The notes below the pieces were generated by a model. The model was not told where the DNA came from. It saw only the letters and a list, made by a program, of their open reading frames with translations, and ran no database searches. This document shows positions 34,958 through 43,529 of a stretch of 64,000 bases of DNA, piece after piece. Position 1 is the first letter of the stretch. Every line of letters begins with the position of its first letter. The DNA lies in assembly GCA_021325655.1 (NCBI GenBank), contig JAJPGT010000099.1:1-64000 (forward strand), given 5' to 3'. The position numbers and the translations under genes were made by a program. This DNA is from Pseudomonadota bacterium. Lineage in GTDB: Bacteria > Chloroflexota > UBA6077 > JAJPGT01.

Positions 34958-35707
34958 CTACGCCCGGCGCGCGGCCGCGCGGGCTATGGCGTGCAGAAGT
35001 GCCAGCGCGGCGAAGCGGGGGAGGGCGAGCTGGCGACGCCAGCGCCAGGGCTCGGTAAGCAGGCGGTGCAACCACTCCAGTTCCAACCGCCGCATCCAGA
35101 GCGGCGCCCGCGGACTCCGCCCGGCAAGGAAGTTCAGCACCCCGCCGATCCCCAGCCCGACGGCGATGTCCAGAACCGCCAGGTTGCGGTCGAGCCAGCG
35201 CTCCTGCGCCCCGGCGCCGTAGGCGACCAGGATGACGTCGACCGGGCCGGCGGCACAGATAGCCGCTCGTGTCTCAGCATCGCCCTCAGGGCGAGCATCC
35301 CCGGCGAAGGCGCCGACGACGTTGAGACCCGGGTACGCGCCCCGGAGCGCCCGCGCCGCCTCCTCCGCCACCCCCTCCGCCGCTCCCAGCAGAAACCAGC
35401 GGTAGCCAGGCGCCACAGAGCGGGCCGCGAGCCGGTGCACCAGGTCCGTCCCCCGCACATGCTCCCGTAAGGGCGTTCCGAACAGCCGGGCGGCGAGCAG
35501 GAGACCCACGCCGTCGGGGATCGCCAGGCAGGCCCGGCGCAGCACGGCGCGGAATTCGGGATCGCCCCGGGCGCGCATGACGATCTCCGGGTTCGGGGTG
35601 ACGACCGCGCAATGGCTCCGCGCGGCGATCGCCCGCTCGATCCAGTCGAGCGCCTCGTCGTAGGTGACGTCGTCCACCCGTACTCCGAGAATGTCGACGC
35701 TTCGCAC
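34958..35707 (-). CDS. WecG/TagA/CpsF-family glycosyltransferase (GT26)
   Basis: 249 residues from GTG 35707. The family signature is clear: VTPNPEIVMRARGDPEFRAVL, AIPDGVGLLLAARLFG, then RGTDLVHRLA, FLLGAAEGVAEEAARALRGAYPGLNVVG, and GVGGTFDFLAG-like GLGIGGVLNFLAGRSPRAP, followed by LELEWLHRLLTEPWRWRR. Members add an N-acetylmannosamine or related sugar to a lipid-linked first sugar at the inner membrane face. It is divergent from the epimerase genes by only 29 bp, marking the left edge of the polysaccharide locus, and it fits the WecA-like enzyme at its right edge. Confidence 0.88.
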   Translation of the reverse strand: MRSVDILGVRVDDVTYDEALDWIERAIAARSHCAVVTPNPEIVMRARGDPEFRAVLRRACLAIPDGVGLLLAARLFGTPLREHVRGTDLVHRLAARSVAPGYRWFLLGAAEGVAEEAARALRGAYPGLNVVGAFAGDARPEGDAETRAAICAAGPVDVILVAYGAGAQERWLDRNLAVLDIAVGLGIGGVLNFLAGRSPRAPLWMRRLELEWLHRLLTEPWRWRRQLALPRFAALALLHAIARAAARRA

Positions 35708-35736
35708 GCTCCCCCCAGTCGGCGGCGGCTGGTATT

Positions 35737-36708
35737 ATGCGGCCCGTGGTTGCCCTCGTCACCGGCGTTGGCTACATCGGCGCGCAGCTCGTCCGCGATC
35801 TGCTCGACCAAGGCGAAGAGGTGGTTGGGCTGGAGAACTTCTTCTCGACCCGGCCCGGCCAGCTCGAGGCGCTGCGCACGCACCCGCGCTTCATCCTGCT
35901 ACAGGGGAGCATCGCGAACCCCCGAGCGTTGCGGACGGCGCTGGAGCGAGCGAGCCCGCGGGTGGTGTACCACCTGGCCGGGCAGTCGAGCGCACACCCC
36001 GACGCGGCCAGCGTCCACTACCTGGAGCGGAGCAATCTCGTCGGACCGCGCCTCCTGTTCGAGGCGCTGCGGGATCGCGGGGTCGAGGTCGTCGTGCTCG
36101 GCAGCTCCTTCCGGGTGCTGGGCGACGAGCTGCCGCCGGTGGTGGACGAGGCGCAGCCCTATGGGCGCGTAGGAGATCTTTCGCACTTATCGAAGATCTA
36201 CTTGGAGAAGCTGGCGGAGATGCTGGCCTACCAGGGCGGGCCGCGCGTCGTCTCCGCGCGGCTGGGGATCAGCTATGGCCTGAGCCCGGTGATGAAGGAC
36301 GACCCGCGCTTCCAGACGGCGCCGAATCGCTTCTGCGCCCAGGCCGCGGCCGGCGAGCGACTGCGCGTGCTGGCGACGCGGCCGGCCGGGTTCATCCACG
36401 TGCGCGACGCCGCCCGGGCGCTGCGCCTGGCCGCCGAACTGCCCGCCACCACCCCCTATCGGGTGGTGAACGCCGCCGCGGAGGTGCTGACGGTCGGCGA
36501 GGTGGCCCAGCTCGTGCGGGCTATCGGCCAGCAGCGTGGCCTGGCGGTGGAGATCGAGGGAGAGGTCGCAGCCTCGCCCCAGCGCTTCGAGGTCCGCTCA
36601 ACACTCACGAACCACGGCTTCCAGCCGCAGCACAGCATGCCCGAGGCGCTGCCGGAGGTGCTGGACTTCTTCCTGGCAAGGCGCGGAGCGGGAGCCAGAG
36701 CGCAATGA
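35737..36708 (+). CDS. Extended SDR, NDP-sugar epimerase/dehydratase-like, catalytic Tyr replaced
   Basis: 323 residues. The Rossmann N-terminus has TGVGYIGAQLVRDLL, and VVYHLAGQSSAHPD follows, as in NAD-dependent NDP-sugar epimerases. The position of the catalytic Tyr-x3-Lys reads SHLSK (Ser149, Lys153), so the Tyr is missing although the downstream LEKLAEM helix is normal. The C-terminal substrate domain includes GISYGLSPVMKDD and FIHVRDAARALRLA. It may be a catalytically altered or purely structural member. It overlaps the next epimerase gene as ATGA, so the two may form a heteromeric pair. Confidence 0.75.
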   Translation: MRPVVALVTGVGYIGAQLVRDLLDQGEEVVGLENFFSTRPGQLEALRTHPRFILLQGSIANPRALRTALERASPRVVYHLAGQSSAHPDAASVHYLERSNLVGPRLLFEALRDRGVEVVVLGSSFRVLGDELPPVVDEAQPYGRVGDLSHLSKIYLEKLAEMLAYQGGPRVVSARLGISYGLSPVMKDDPRFQTAPNRFCAQAAAGERLRVLATRPAGFIHVRDAARALRLAAELPATTPYRVVNAAAEVLTVGEVAQLVRAIGQQRGLAVEIEGEVAASPQRFEVRSTLTNHGFQPQHSMPEALPEVLDFFLARRGAGARAQ

Positions 36709-37589
36709 AGGTCCTGGTCACCGGCGCCTCGGGCTTCATCGGGCGGCACCTGGTGCGAGAGCTCCTCCAGGCGGGCCACACCGTGTCGACACTGCACCGC
36801 GGCCCGGCGCTGCCCGAGGTGCGAGAGCACACCCAGGCCGACATACTCTCCGCCGCCGCGCCGCTGGCGGTACGGGGCGTGGACGGGATCATTCACCTCG
36901 CCGGGCGGGGCAACGTGGACGAGTCGTTCCGTGAGCCGGAGCTCTATCACCGCGTGAACGCGGTCGGGACGCTGGCGTTGCTCGGCGCGGCGCGGGAGTA
37001 TGGCGCCGCGTTGGTGCTCGCCTCCACTCAACGCGTCTACCAGCCGCGCCCACAGCCGCTCGACGAGTCGGCGCCCACCATCCCCACCACACCCTACGGC
37101 TACTCGAAGCTGGTCGCAGAGACCTGGGTGCGCGCCTACGCTCGGCTGCACGCGGTGCGCGGGGTGAGCGTGCGCATCTTCTCGGTCTACGGGCCGGGCC
37201 AGGCGATCCAGGGATCCGGCGGGGTGGTGACCATCTTCCTCCGTCGGGCGCTGGCGGGCGAGCCGATCACCGTCACCGGCCGCCAGCGCCAGGACTTCTC
37301 TCACGTCGCCGACATCGCCCGCGGACTGCGGCTGGCGCTCGAACGCGGCACGGCGGGCGAGGTCTACAACCTGGCGACGGGCGTGGGCACCTCGATTCTC
37401 GATCTGGCCGAGGCGGCCCGCGCCGCGCTCGACGCCCGCTCCGCCATCCACGAGCAGAGTCGGCCGGCACACGATGGGGACCTGGTGGCGGACGTGCGCA
37501 AGGCCGAGCGCGAGCTGGGGTTCCGGGCCCAGATTCCGCTGGCGGACGGGCTGCGGCAGTATGCCGCCTGGCTGCGAACCCATGGCTGA
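36705..37589 (+). CDS. NAD-dependent NDP-sugar epimerase/dehydratase
   Basis: 294 residues from ATG 36705 (ATGA overlap). It has VTGASGFIGRHLVREL, IIHLAGRGNVDESFREPE, the active-site segment PYGYSKLVAETW with Tyr and Lys in the normal positions, RIFSVYGPGQ, and FSHVADIARGLRLAL. It is an extended SDR enzyme acting on a nucleotide sugar, most like UDP-glucose 4-epimerase or RmlB/RmlD-type proteins; the product is not determinable. It shares 8 bp with the next gene. Confidence 0.85.
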   Translation: MKVLVTGASGFIGRHLVRELLQAGHTVSTLHRGPALPEVREHTQADILSAAAPLAVRGVDGIIHLAGRGNVDESFREPELYHRVNAVGTLALLGAAREYGAALVLASTQRVYQPRPQPLDESAPTIPTTPYGYSKLVAETWVRAYARLHAVRGVSVRIFSVYGPGQAIQGSGGVVTIFLRRALAGEPITVTGRQRQDFSHVADIARGLRLALERGTAGEVYNLATGVGTSILDLAEAARAALDARSAIHEQSRPAHDGDLVADVRKAERELGFRAQIPLADGLRQYAAWLRTHG

Positions 37590-38541
37590 GCTGCTGCTGA
37601 AGGCGCGGCCGACCGCGGCGCAACTCGCCGACCGACTCCGGCTGCCCGCCCCGGATGGGCTGGAGCTGTACCTGGACCTGGCAGACGTTGCGACCGAGAC
37701 GGCCATGGAGGAAGCGATCTGCACCGTCCAGCGGGCGGTGCCCACGGGATGTACCCTGCTGGTCGAAGGGCCGGTGCGGTCGCTGGATGGTAGCTTCTTC
37801 GAGACGAGCCGCGACTCCGCGGCAGACCGGGAGCTGGTGCGCCGGCTGGTCGCGCTCTCGCGGCGGCTGGGAGCCCGGGCGATCAACCTGCATCTGATCC
37901 AGCCGCGCGCTGGCTTCGGCGCACTGAGCCTGGAGCAGCGCGAGCAGGCGCTCGCCGCCTGCCTGCCCTTCACTCGCTTCTTCGTGGAGCAGGTGCGCAC
38001 CGCGGGGATGATCCCGACGCTAGAGAACATGCCGCCGGTCCTGCGGATGCGCGAGGGCGGCTTCTACGCCTCGGTGATCGGCATGCCCGCCGAGGACCTG
38101 CTCTGGCTGGTGGAGCGGGTGCCGGGACTGCGCCTCTGCCTAGACCTCTCGCACGCGCAGTTGTTCGTCAACGCCTGCCGCCTGGGCCAGCGCCTGCGGC
38201 TCCCGCCGCGCTACGCGCCACTGCTGCGCTTTGTTCGGCGGCTTCCCGGGGTATCAAGCGTGGGCGAGTACGCCGAGCGCCTGGGCCCGGCGCTGCTCAC
38301 TGTGCACGTCGCCAACGCCTCCGGGATGCTCGGCGAGGGGCGCTCCTACAACCGCGGCGACCTGGACCTGGACGCCCTGCTGCCGCGTCTGGCGGCTCAG
38401 GCAGAGTATCTGGTCACGGAGACGCTGGAGCGACGACCGGAGCGGGCGCGGCTGATGCGGCAGGCGCTGCGCCGGATGCGGGCCGCCCTGGCCGCCACGC
38501 CCGGTCGTTCCCGTTCCGTCGAACAGGTATGGGGAGGATGA
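37582..38541 (+). CDS. TIM-barrel (xylose isomerase-like) protein of unknown substrate
   Basis: 319 residues; ATG 37582 lies 8 bp inside the previous gene. The sequence shows repeated beta-alpha units with LELYLDLADV, GARAINLHLIQPRAGFG, MIPTLENMPPVLRM (Glu/Asn), LCLDLSHAQLFV (Asp/His) and LLTVHVANASGMLGEG (His). This is the pattern of metal ligands at strand ends in AP-endonuclease-2/sugar-isomerase barrels. Being embedded in a polysaccharide operon, it may isomerise or deacetylate a sugar precursor. The function is inferred from context and fold only. Confidence 0.65.
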   Translation: MAELLLKARPTAAQLADRLRLPAPDGLELYLDLADVATETAMEEAICTVQRAVPTGCTLLVEGPVRSLDGSFFETSRDSAADRELVRRLVALSRRLGARAINLHLIQPRAGFGALSLEQREQALAACLPFTRFFVEQVRTAGMIPTLENMPPVLRMREGGFYASVIGMPAEDLLWLVERVPGLRLCLDLSHAQLFVNACRLGQRLRLPPRYAPLLRFVRRLPGVSSVGEYAERLGPALLTVHVANASGMLGEGRSYNRGDLDLDALLPRLAAQAEYLVTETLERRPERARLMRQALRRMRAALAATPGRSRSVEQVWGG

Positions 38542-39602
38542 CCGCTCTGCGCACCGACGATCCGGCGCTGCTCGGCCGCCCGGAACTGGTTCACGACTTC
38601 GAGGCCGCGCTGGAGGCCCTCGCCGGCCAGAGCGTGCTCGTGACCGGCGCGGCCGGCTCCATCGGGCGAATGCTGGCGCGCACGCTCATCGCCACGCCGG
38701 GTCTGCGCTTGACGCTGCTCGATCACCACGAGCACTCGCTGTTTGAGCTGCAGCGCAGTCTGAGCGAGGTGGATCCTTGCCGCGGCCGCTTCGTCCTGGC
38801 GGACGTGCGGGACACCGCCCGCATGGCGCGCGTTCTGCGCGCCAGCCGGCCGGACGTGATCTTCCATCTCGCCGCCTACAAGCACGTCCATTTCGGAGAG
38901 CAGTTCCCGGAAGAGACGGTGCGGGTGAATGTGGTGGCGACACGTGAGCTGCTCCGCCTGGCCGCCGAGGCGGGCGTGGCGCGCTTCGTCTATCCTTCCA
39001 GCGACAAGGCAGTGAATCCGCCAAGTCTGTATGGTGCAACCAAACGGCTGTCGGAGGTGCTCGTCTATGCCGCCGCGCGCCACGGCCACGCCTGGGCCGC
39101 GCTCCGCTACATGAACGTCCTGGGAACCAGGGGCAGCGTGCTGGAGACGTTCGCCGCCCAGCTCGAAGCCGGACAGCCGCTGACGGTAACCGACGCGGCA
39201 ATGACCCGGTACTGGATCAGCCAGCGGGAGGCGATCTGGCTCGCGCTTCAGGCCGCCCAGACAGAGGCAGGCAGTCTGCTCATGCTCGACGTGCGCGAGG
39301 AGGTTCCGGTCGTCGAGATGGCGTCCCGGCTGGCCGGTCAGCTCGGCGCGCGTGGCGCGGCCTACCCGATGGTCTTCACCGGCGCCCGGCCCGGCGAGCG
39401 CCTGCGCGAGCAGGTGCTCGGCCCGCATGAGCACCTGGCACCCGGGCCAGTTCCCGGGGTGGTGCGAGTCGTAGACGAGCGGCGGGAGCAGCACGAGGCG
39501 CGGGTGGAGGCGCTGGTGGACGAGCTGGCGGCGCTCTGCGACGCGGGCAGCGCGGATGAGCTGCGGGCGGCGACAATGCGCGCCGCGCACGCGCTCCAGT
39601 AA
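38538..39602 (+). CDS. CapD/FlaA1-like NDP-sugar 4,6-dehydratase
   Basis: 354 residues from ATG 38538 (ATGA overlap with the previous gene; ATG 38529 is possible). It has VTGAAGSIGRMLARTL, a DVRDTARM acidic turn, IFHLAAYKHVHFGEQFPEE, and the active-site block SSDKAVNPPSLYGATKR. These are diagnostic of the UDP-GlcNAc 4,6-dehydratase (FlaA1/CapD/WbpM) family with a Ser-Tyr-Lys set. The N-terminal membrane domain of WbpM is absent, so it is the short soluble form. ARPGERLREQVLG near the end matches the family. It makes a 4-keto-6-deoxy sugar for surface glycans. Confidence 0.85.
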   Translation: MTALRTDDPALLGRPELVHDFEAALEALAGQSVLVTGAAGSIGRMLARTLIATPGLRLTLLDHHEHSLFELQRSLSEVDPCRGRFVLADVRDTARMARVLRASRPDVIFHLAAYKHVHFGEQFPEETVRVNVVATRELLRLAAEAGVARFVYPSSDKAVNPPSLYGATKRLSEVLVYAAARHGHAWAALRYMNVLGTRGSVLETFAAQLEAGQPLTVTDAAMTRYWISQREAIWLALQAAQTEAGSLLMLDVREEVPVVEMASRLAGQLGARGAAYPMVFTGARPGERLREQVLGPHEHLAPGPVPGVVRVVDERREQHEARVEALVDELAALCDAGSADELRAATMRAAHALQ

Positions 39603-39605
39603 CTC

Positions 39606-40715
39606 GTGGAACTGACACTCTGGCTCCTGGCGGTGGCGGCGGTCGGGCTGACGTCAAGCCTGGTGGTCACCCGCTGGGCACGTGACCATGGCTGGCGGCT
39701 GGCGCTGGTCGACCGGCCGCGGCCGAACGAGGTGCAGCAGCGGGAGATCCCGCGCAGCGGTGGCTACGGGATGCTGGTCGCCTTCTGGCTCGCCGTCAGC
39801 GCCAGCCTGCTGCTGCGCCCGTCGAGCGTGGAGGCCCCGCCGCGCGACGATCTGGTGACGCTGGGGATGCTGCTGGGGAGCGTGCTGATTGTCCCACTGG
39901 CGATGCTCGATGACCGCCACCGCCTGGGGCCCGGTCCGCAGTTCGCCGGCCAGCTCCTCATCGCGGCGGTGCCGGTGCTGTTCGGGCTGCGCTTCGGCAG
40001 CATCGCCAGCCCGTTCGGGCCGGCGGTGCCCCTACCCCCCTGGCTGGACGTGCCGCTGACGCTGCTCTGGATCGTCGCGATGATCAACGCGATCAACCTG
40101 ATCGACGTCATGGATGGCCTGGCGGCCGGAATCGCGGTGATGGCGGCGATCGTCCTGTTCACCCGCAGCATCTGGTTCGGCCAGCCCTCTATCGCGGTCC
40201 TGCCGCTGGCGCTGGCCGCCTGTGCACTCGGCTTCCTGCGCTGGAACTTCCACCCGGCTAGCGTGTTCATGGGCACCTCGGGCTCGGTGCTGCTCGGCTA
40301 CGCGCTCGCCAACCTCAGCGTGATCGGCGGGGCGAAGGTGGGCACGGCGTTCGCGGTGCTGGCGATCCCGATCCTGGATACCGCCTGGGTGATGCTGCGC
40401 CGTATCTCGCGCGGCCGCTCCCCGTTCCACGGTGGCGATCGCGAGCACCTGCCCCAGAAGCTGCACTGGCTGGGCCTGAGCCAACTTCAGGTTGTACTGC
40501 TCCTGTACGCCCTGTGCGCCGCGTTCGGGTTTCTCTCGCTCCGGCTGCACTCGCCCGCTACTCCAGAGGGGCCGGGACTGGAGAAGGTGCTGGTGCTGGC
40601 CGGCCTGGCGCTGGCAATGGTGCTCGTGCTCGTGGTGGTGACGATCCTGACGGAACGCAAGGAGCGGCACGAGCGCGGCGCAGCGCTGGAAGCGAAGACG
40701 GGCCGGGGATCGTAG
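39606..40715 (+). CDS. WecA/MraY-family polyprenyl-phosphate HexNAc-1-phosphate transferase (GT4-type)
   Basis: 369 residues from GTG 39606, three bases after the previous stop. It has about ten transmembrane helices with the family motifs: PRSGGYGM near the N-terminus, AMLDDRHRLGPGPQF (DD pair), NLIDVMDGLAAG (variant of NxxDGxDGLA), GFLRWNFHPASVFMGTSGS, and HGGDREHLPQKLHWLG (HxxxDRxHxxxxL loop). It attaches the first sugar-1-phosphate to undecaprenyl phosphate and so starts the glycan. It probably feeds the GT26 enzyme at 34958. It is the last gene of the polysaccharide operon. Confidence 0.88.
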   Translation: MELTLWLLAVAAVGLTSSLVVTRWARDHGWRLALVDRPRPNEVQQREIPRSGGYGMLVAFWLAVSASLLLRPSSVEAPPRDDLVTLGMLLGSVLIVPLAMLDDRHRLGPGPQFAGQLLIAAVPVLFGLRFGSIASPFGPAVPLPPWLDVPLTLLWIVAMINAINLIDVMDGLAAGIAVMAAIVLFTRSIWFGQPSIAVLPLALAACALGFLRWNFHPASVFMGTSGSVLLGYALANLSVIGGAKVGTAFAVLAIPILDTAWVMLRRISRGRSPFHGGDREHLPQKLHWLGLSQLQVVLLLYALCAAFGFLSLRLHSPATPEGPGLEKVLVLAGLALAMVLVLVVVTILTERKERHERGAALEAKTGRGS

Positions 40716-40726
40716 CGCCGCGCCGC

Positions 40727-41587
40727 TCAGCCGGCCAGGCCCAGCCGCTGGCGCCGTGCCAGGAGCTGGTCGACACACTCCGGCGGGACCTCGACCGTAC
40801 CCGGCTCGTTGGTCGGCCCGTCCAGCCCGCTCATCGTGAAGCCGTGATAGTCGCTCCCGCCCGTCGGAACCAGGTCGTAGCGGCGGCACAGCTCCAGCAG
40901 CTCGGCCTGGCGCCGCGGACCGTAGTCACGGTAGTAGTAGCACTCCATCCCGTCCAGCCCGGCCTGCACCAGCCCATCCAGCAGGTGCAGCACTCCCGCG
41001 CCCTCCAGCGGGTGGGCGAGCACCGCCACCCCGCCGACCTCGTGGATCAGCCGGATCGCCTCCTCCGGGGTGAACTTCACGCGCTCCACGTAGGCCGGGC
41101 CGGTGCGGCCGATGAAGCGGTCGAACGCCTCGGCGATTGTTGTGACGTGTCCCGCCTCCAGCAGCGCCTGCGCAACGTGCGGCCGGCCAACCGAGCCCTG
41201 GGCGATCTCCTGCACCCGCTCCCAGGAGATCGGCACCCCCAGCGCGGCCAGCTTGTCGACCATCCCCTTCGCCCGATCGACCCGCCCCGCCTGGAAGCGC
41301 TCCAGCGCCGCGATCACCTTCGGATCGTCGTAGCGGATGAACAGCCCCAACACGTGAACCTCGTTGCCGGGGATGTCCGTCCCGAGCTCGATCCCCGGGA
41401 TAATCTCCACCCCGAGCGGCGCCGCGGCGGCGAACGCCTCGCGCAAGCCAGCGGTGGTGTCATGATCCGTGACCGCCAGGCGGCTGACGCCGTTCCGATG
41501 CGCCAGCCGCACCAGCTCGGTTGGGGTCAGCCGGCCGTCCGAGCAGGTGGTGTGGGTGTGCAGGTCAACCTTGCCGGCCGTGGCCAT
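40727..41587 (-). CDS. PHP-domain phosphoesterase (YciV/RNase AM-like)
   Basis: 286 residues. The PHP motifs are complete: VDLHTHTTCSDG, AVTDHDTTAGLREA, IIPGIELGTD, VAVLAHPLEG and TGGSDYHGF. Length and motif order match the family of E. coli RNase AM/3',5'-nucleoside bisphosphate phosphatase, which hydrolyses pAp and short RNA 5' ends using three metal ions. It lies downstream of RNase Y on the same strand (191 bp gap), so a link to RNA turnover is plausible. It converges on the WecA-like gene by 11 bp. Confidence 0.83.
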   Translation of the reverse strand: MATAGKVDLHTHTTCSDGRLTPTELVRLAHRNGVSRLAVTDHDTTAGLREAFAAAAPLGVEIIPGIELGTDIPGNEVHVLGLFIRYDDPKVIAALERFQAGRVDRAKGMVDKLAALGVPISWERVQEIAQGSVGRPHVAQALLEAGHVTTIAEAFDRFIGRTGPAYVERVKFTPEEAIRLIHEVGGVAVLAHPLEGAGVLHLLDGLVQAGLDGMECYYYRDYGPRRQAELLELCRRYDLVPTGGSDYHGFTMSGLDGPTNEPGTVEVPPECVDQLLARRQRLGLAG

Positions 41588-41778
41588 GTCCGCCTGGTGC
41601 CTCCGCTATCATATTTCGCCAGGACGCGGGCTCTCCGGAGACGCGCCACCCCACCTCCGCTATCCCGGACACGCGCCGCCAAGGAAGGGGCTCAGCAGGA
41701 AAGGCACGCGTGGTGCACCCGCAGCCTGCCCCCTGGCTGGGAGAGCCGGGCCGCGGGCGAACGCCACGGGAGACGCTG

Positions 41779-43311
41779 TTAGCGCGCGTAGTCGACCGCG
41801 CGCGTCTCCCGAACCACCGTTACCTTGATCTGGCCAGGATACTGCAATGTCTCCTCGATCTTCTTCACGATATCGCGCGCGAGCCGCATTGCCGCCAGAT
41901 CGTCGATCCGCTCCGGCTTGACGATGATGCGCACTTCGCGCCCGGCCTGGATCGCGAATGACTTCTCCACGCCTTCGAACGAGTTGGCGATGTTCTCCAG
42001 CGCTTCGAGCCGCTTGACGTACGATTCGACACTCTCCCGGCGCGAGCCCGGCCGCGCCCCGGAGATGGCATCGGCCGCCTGGACGATCAGATCCTCCACC
42101 GACTGGGTCTCCGGATCGTGGTCGTGGTGCCCTTGCACCGCCTTGACCACGCGTGGGTGCTCCCCGAACCGTTTGATGAAGTCCGCCCCGATGATGTGGT
42201 GCGGCCCCTCCACCTCGTGGGTGAGCACCTTGCCGATGTCGTGCAGGAACCCGGCCCGGCGGCAGATGTTGATGTCCGCCCCCACCTCGGCCGCCAGCAT
42301 CGCCGCGATGTTGGCAACCTCGATGGAGTGCTGGAGCTGGTTCTGCCCGTAGGAAGTGCGGTACTTCATCCGGCCCATCACCTTGATGATCTCCGGGTGC
42401 AGCCCCGGCACCCCCGCCTCGTAGGCCGCCTGCTCTCCCTCCTGGCGGATCGTCTGCTCGACCTCCTGCTTGGCCTTGGCGACGATCTCCTCGATGCGGG
42501 CGGGGTGGATCCGTCCGTCCAAGACGAGCTTCGTCAGGGCCACGCGGGCGATCTCGCGCCGAATCGGGTCGAACCCGGACAGCGTCACCGCGTCCGGGGT
42601 ATCATCGATAATCAGGTCCACACCGGTCGCCGCTTCGAGCGCGCGGATGTTGCGCCCTTCGCGGCCGATGATGCGGCCCTTCATCTCTTCATTCGGAATC
42701 GGCACCACCGAGATGGTGCTCTCCGAAACCTGCTCCGCAGCGTAGCGCTGCATGGACAGGCTCAGGATCTTGCGCGCCTTTGTCTCCGCCTCCTCCCGCG
42801 CCTGGAGCTCGATCAGACGCGCCCGACGCGCCGCCTCTTCACGCGCTTCGGCCTCGACGTGCTGCAAGATGATCTCGCGGGCCTCCTCGCGAGTGAGCCC
42901 GGAGATTCGTTCGATCTCTTTAATTTGCTGCGCTTTGAGCGATTCTGCCTCGGCTAAACGGTCTTCAATCTGCCTCTCGCGGTTCTGAAGCTGGCGCTCC
43001 TTCTGCTCCAACTGCTCGAGCTTGGCGTCGAGATGCTCTTCCTTTTGCTGGAGCCGCCGCTCCTGCCGTTGCGCCTCCGCGCGCCGCTCCCGGCTTTCCG
43101 CCTCAGCTTCCGCGCGGATGCGCAGCGCTTCGTCCTTTGCAGCGAGGAGGATGTCCTTCTGGCGAGCCTCCGCCTCCACCTGCATCCGCTGGATACGCTC
43201 TTCCGCCTCTCGCGCCTGCCGAGAGGCGAACCGCTGCCGCGAGAAGATTCCTGCACCGTAGCCGATGGCGAGCGCGAGGAGCGCTGCAACCACGACTGGC
43301 AGGACTTCCAC
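41779..43311 (-). CDS. rny: Ribonuclease Y
   Basis: 510 residues from GTG 43311 with GGAGGTGA seven bases upstream. It has an N-terminal membrane anchor ([17 protein letters not shown]), a long charged coiled coil (~25-185), a KH domain containing [19 protein letters not shown] (~210-265), and an HD domain with [13 protein letters not shown] and [15 protein letters not shown] (~325-420). Length and architecture match RNase Y, the membrane-bound endonuclease that initiates mRNA decay in many bacteria lacking RNase E. It has its own promoter and a hairpin-containing leader. Confidence 0.95.
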   Translation of the reverse strand: MEVLPVVVAALLALAIGYGAGIFSRQRFASRQAREAEERIQRMQVEAEARQKDILLAAKDEALRIRAEAEAESRERRAEAQRQERRLQQKEEHLDAKLEQLEQKERQLQNRERQIEDRLAEAESLKAQQIKEIERISGLTREEAREIILQHVEAEAREEAARRARLIELQAREEAETKARKILSLSMQRYAAEQVSESTISVVPIPNEEMKGRIIGREGRNIRALEAATGVDLIIDDTPDAVTLSGFDPIRREIARVALTKLVLDGRIHPARIEEIVAKAKQEVEQTIRQEGEQAAYEAGVPGLHPEIIKVMGRMKYRTSYGQNQLQHSIEVANIAAMLAAEVGADINICRRAGFLHDIGKVLTHEVEGPHHIIGADFIKRFGEHPRVVKAVQGHHDHDPETQSVEDLIVQAADAISGARPGSRRESVESYVKRLEALENIANSFEGVEKSFAIQAGREVRIIVKPERIDDLAAMRLARDIVKKIEETLQYPGQIKVTVVRETRAVDYAR

Positions 43312-43371
43312 GAACGAGTCACCTCCAAGGAGCTCATGCTCCGTGAGCTATCGCTTGCCCCCATGAGCGCA

Positions 43372-43399
43372 AGGGCCCGGGCCTGTGGACCCGGGCCCT
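43372..43399 (-). other. Hairpin in the predicted rny leader
   Basis: AGGGCCCGGG (43372-43381) pairs perfectly with CCCGGGCCCT (43390-43399) across an 8-base loop. It lies downstream of the rny promoter and 60 bp before the start codon, with no T-run, so it is more likely a leader structure than a terminator. Confidence 0.5.
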
Positions 43400-43430
43400 G
43401 ACGTTATGTAGAGTAGAGCCATCCAGGAAA

Positions 43431-43460
43431 ATCATATCGACGCCCGCGAAAGGGTGTCAA
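43431..43460 (-). promoter_or_regulatory. Strong sigma-70-type promoter for rny
   Basis: On the minus strand a consensus TTGACA (43460-43455) is separated by 18 bases from TATGAT (43436-43431). Transcription would start near 43424, giving a leader of about 110 bases. Confidence 0.7.
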
Positions 43461-43467
43461 GAACATG

Positions 43468-43488
43468 GTCATGCGGGGCGGGCATGAC
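43468..43488 (-). terminator. Possible terminator of the purine operon
   Basis: GTCATGC (43468-43474) pairs with GCATGAC (43482-43488) across a 7-base loop, 41 bp after the purH stop and just upstream of the rny promoter. The tail CATGTTCTTGA is only weakly T-rich. Confidence 0.35.
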
Positions 43489-43529
43489 ACCCCGGGCGCA
43501 GGAGCCCGAGTGGATTTCCCGGGCCAGCC

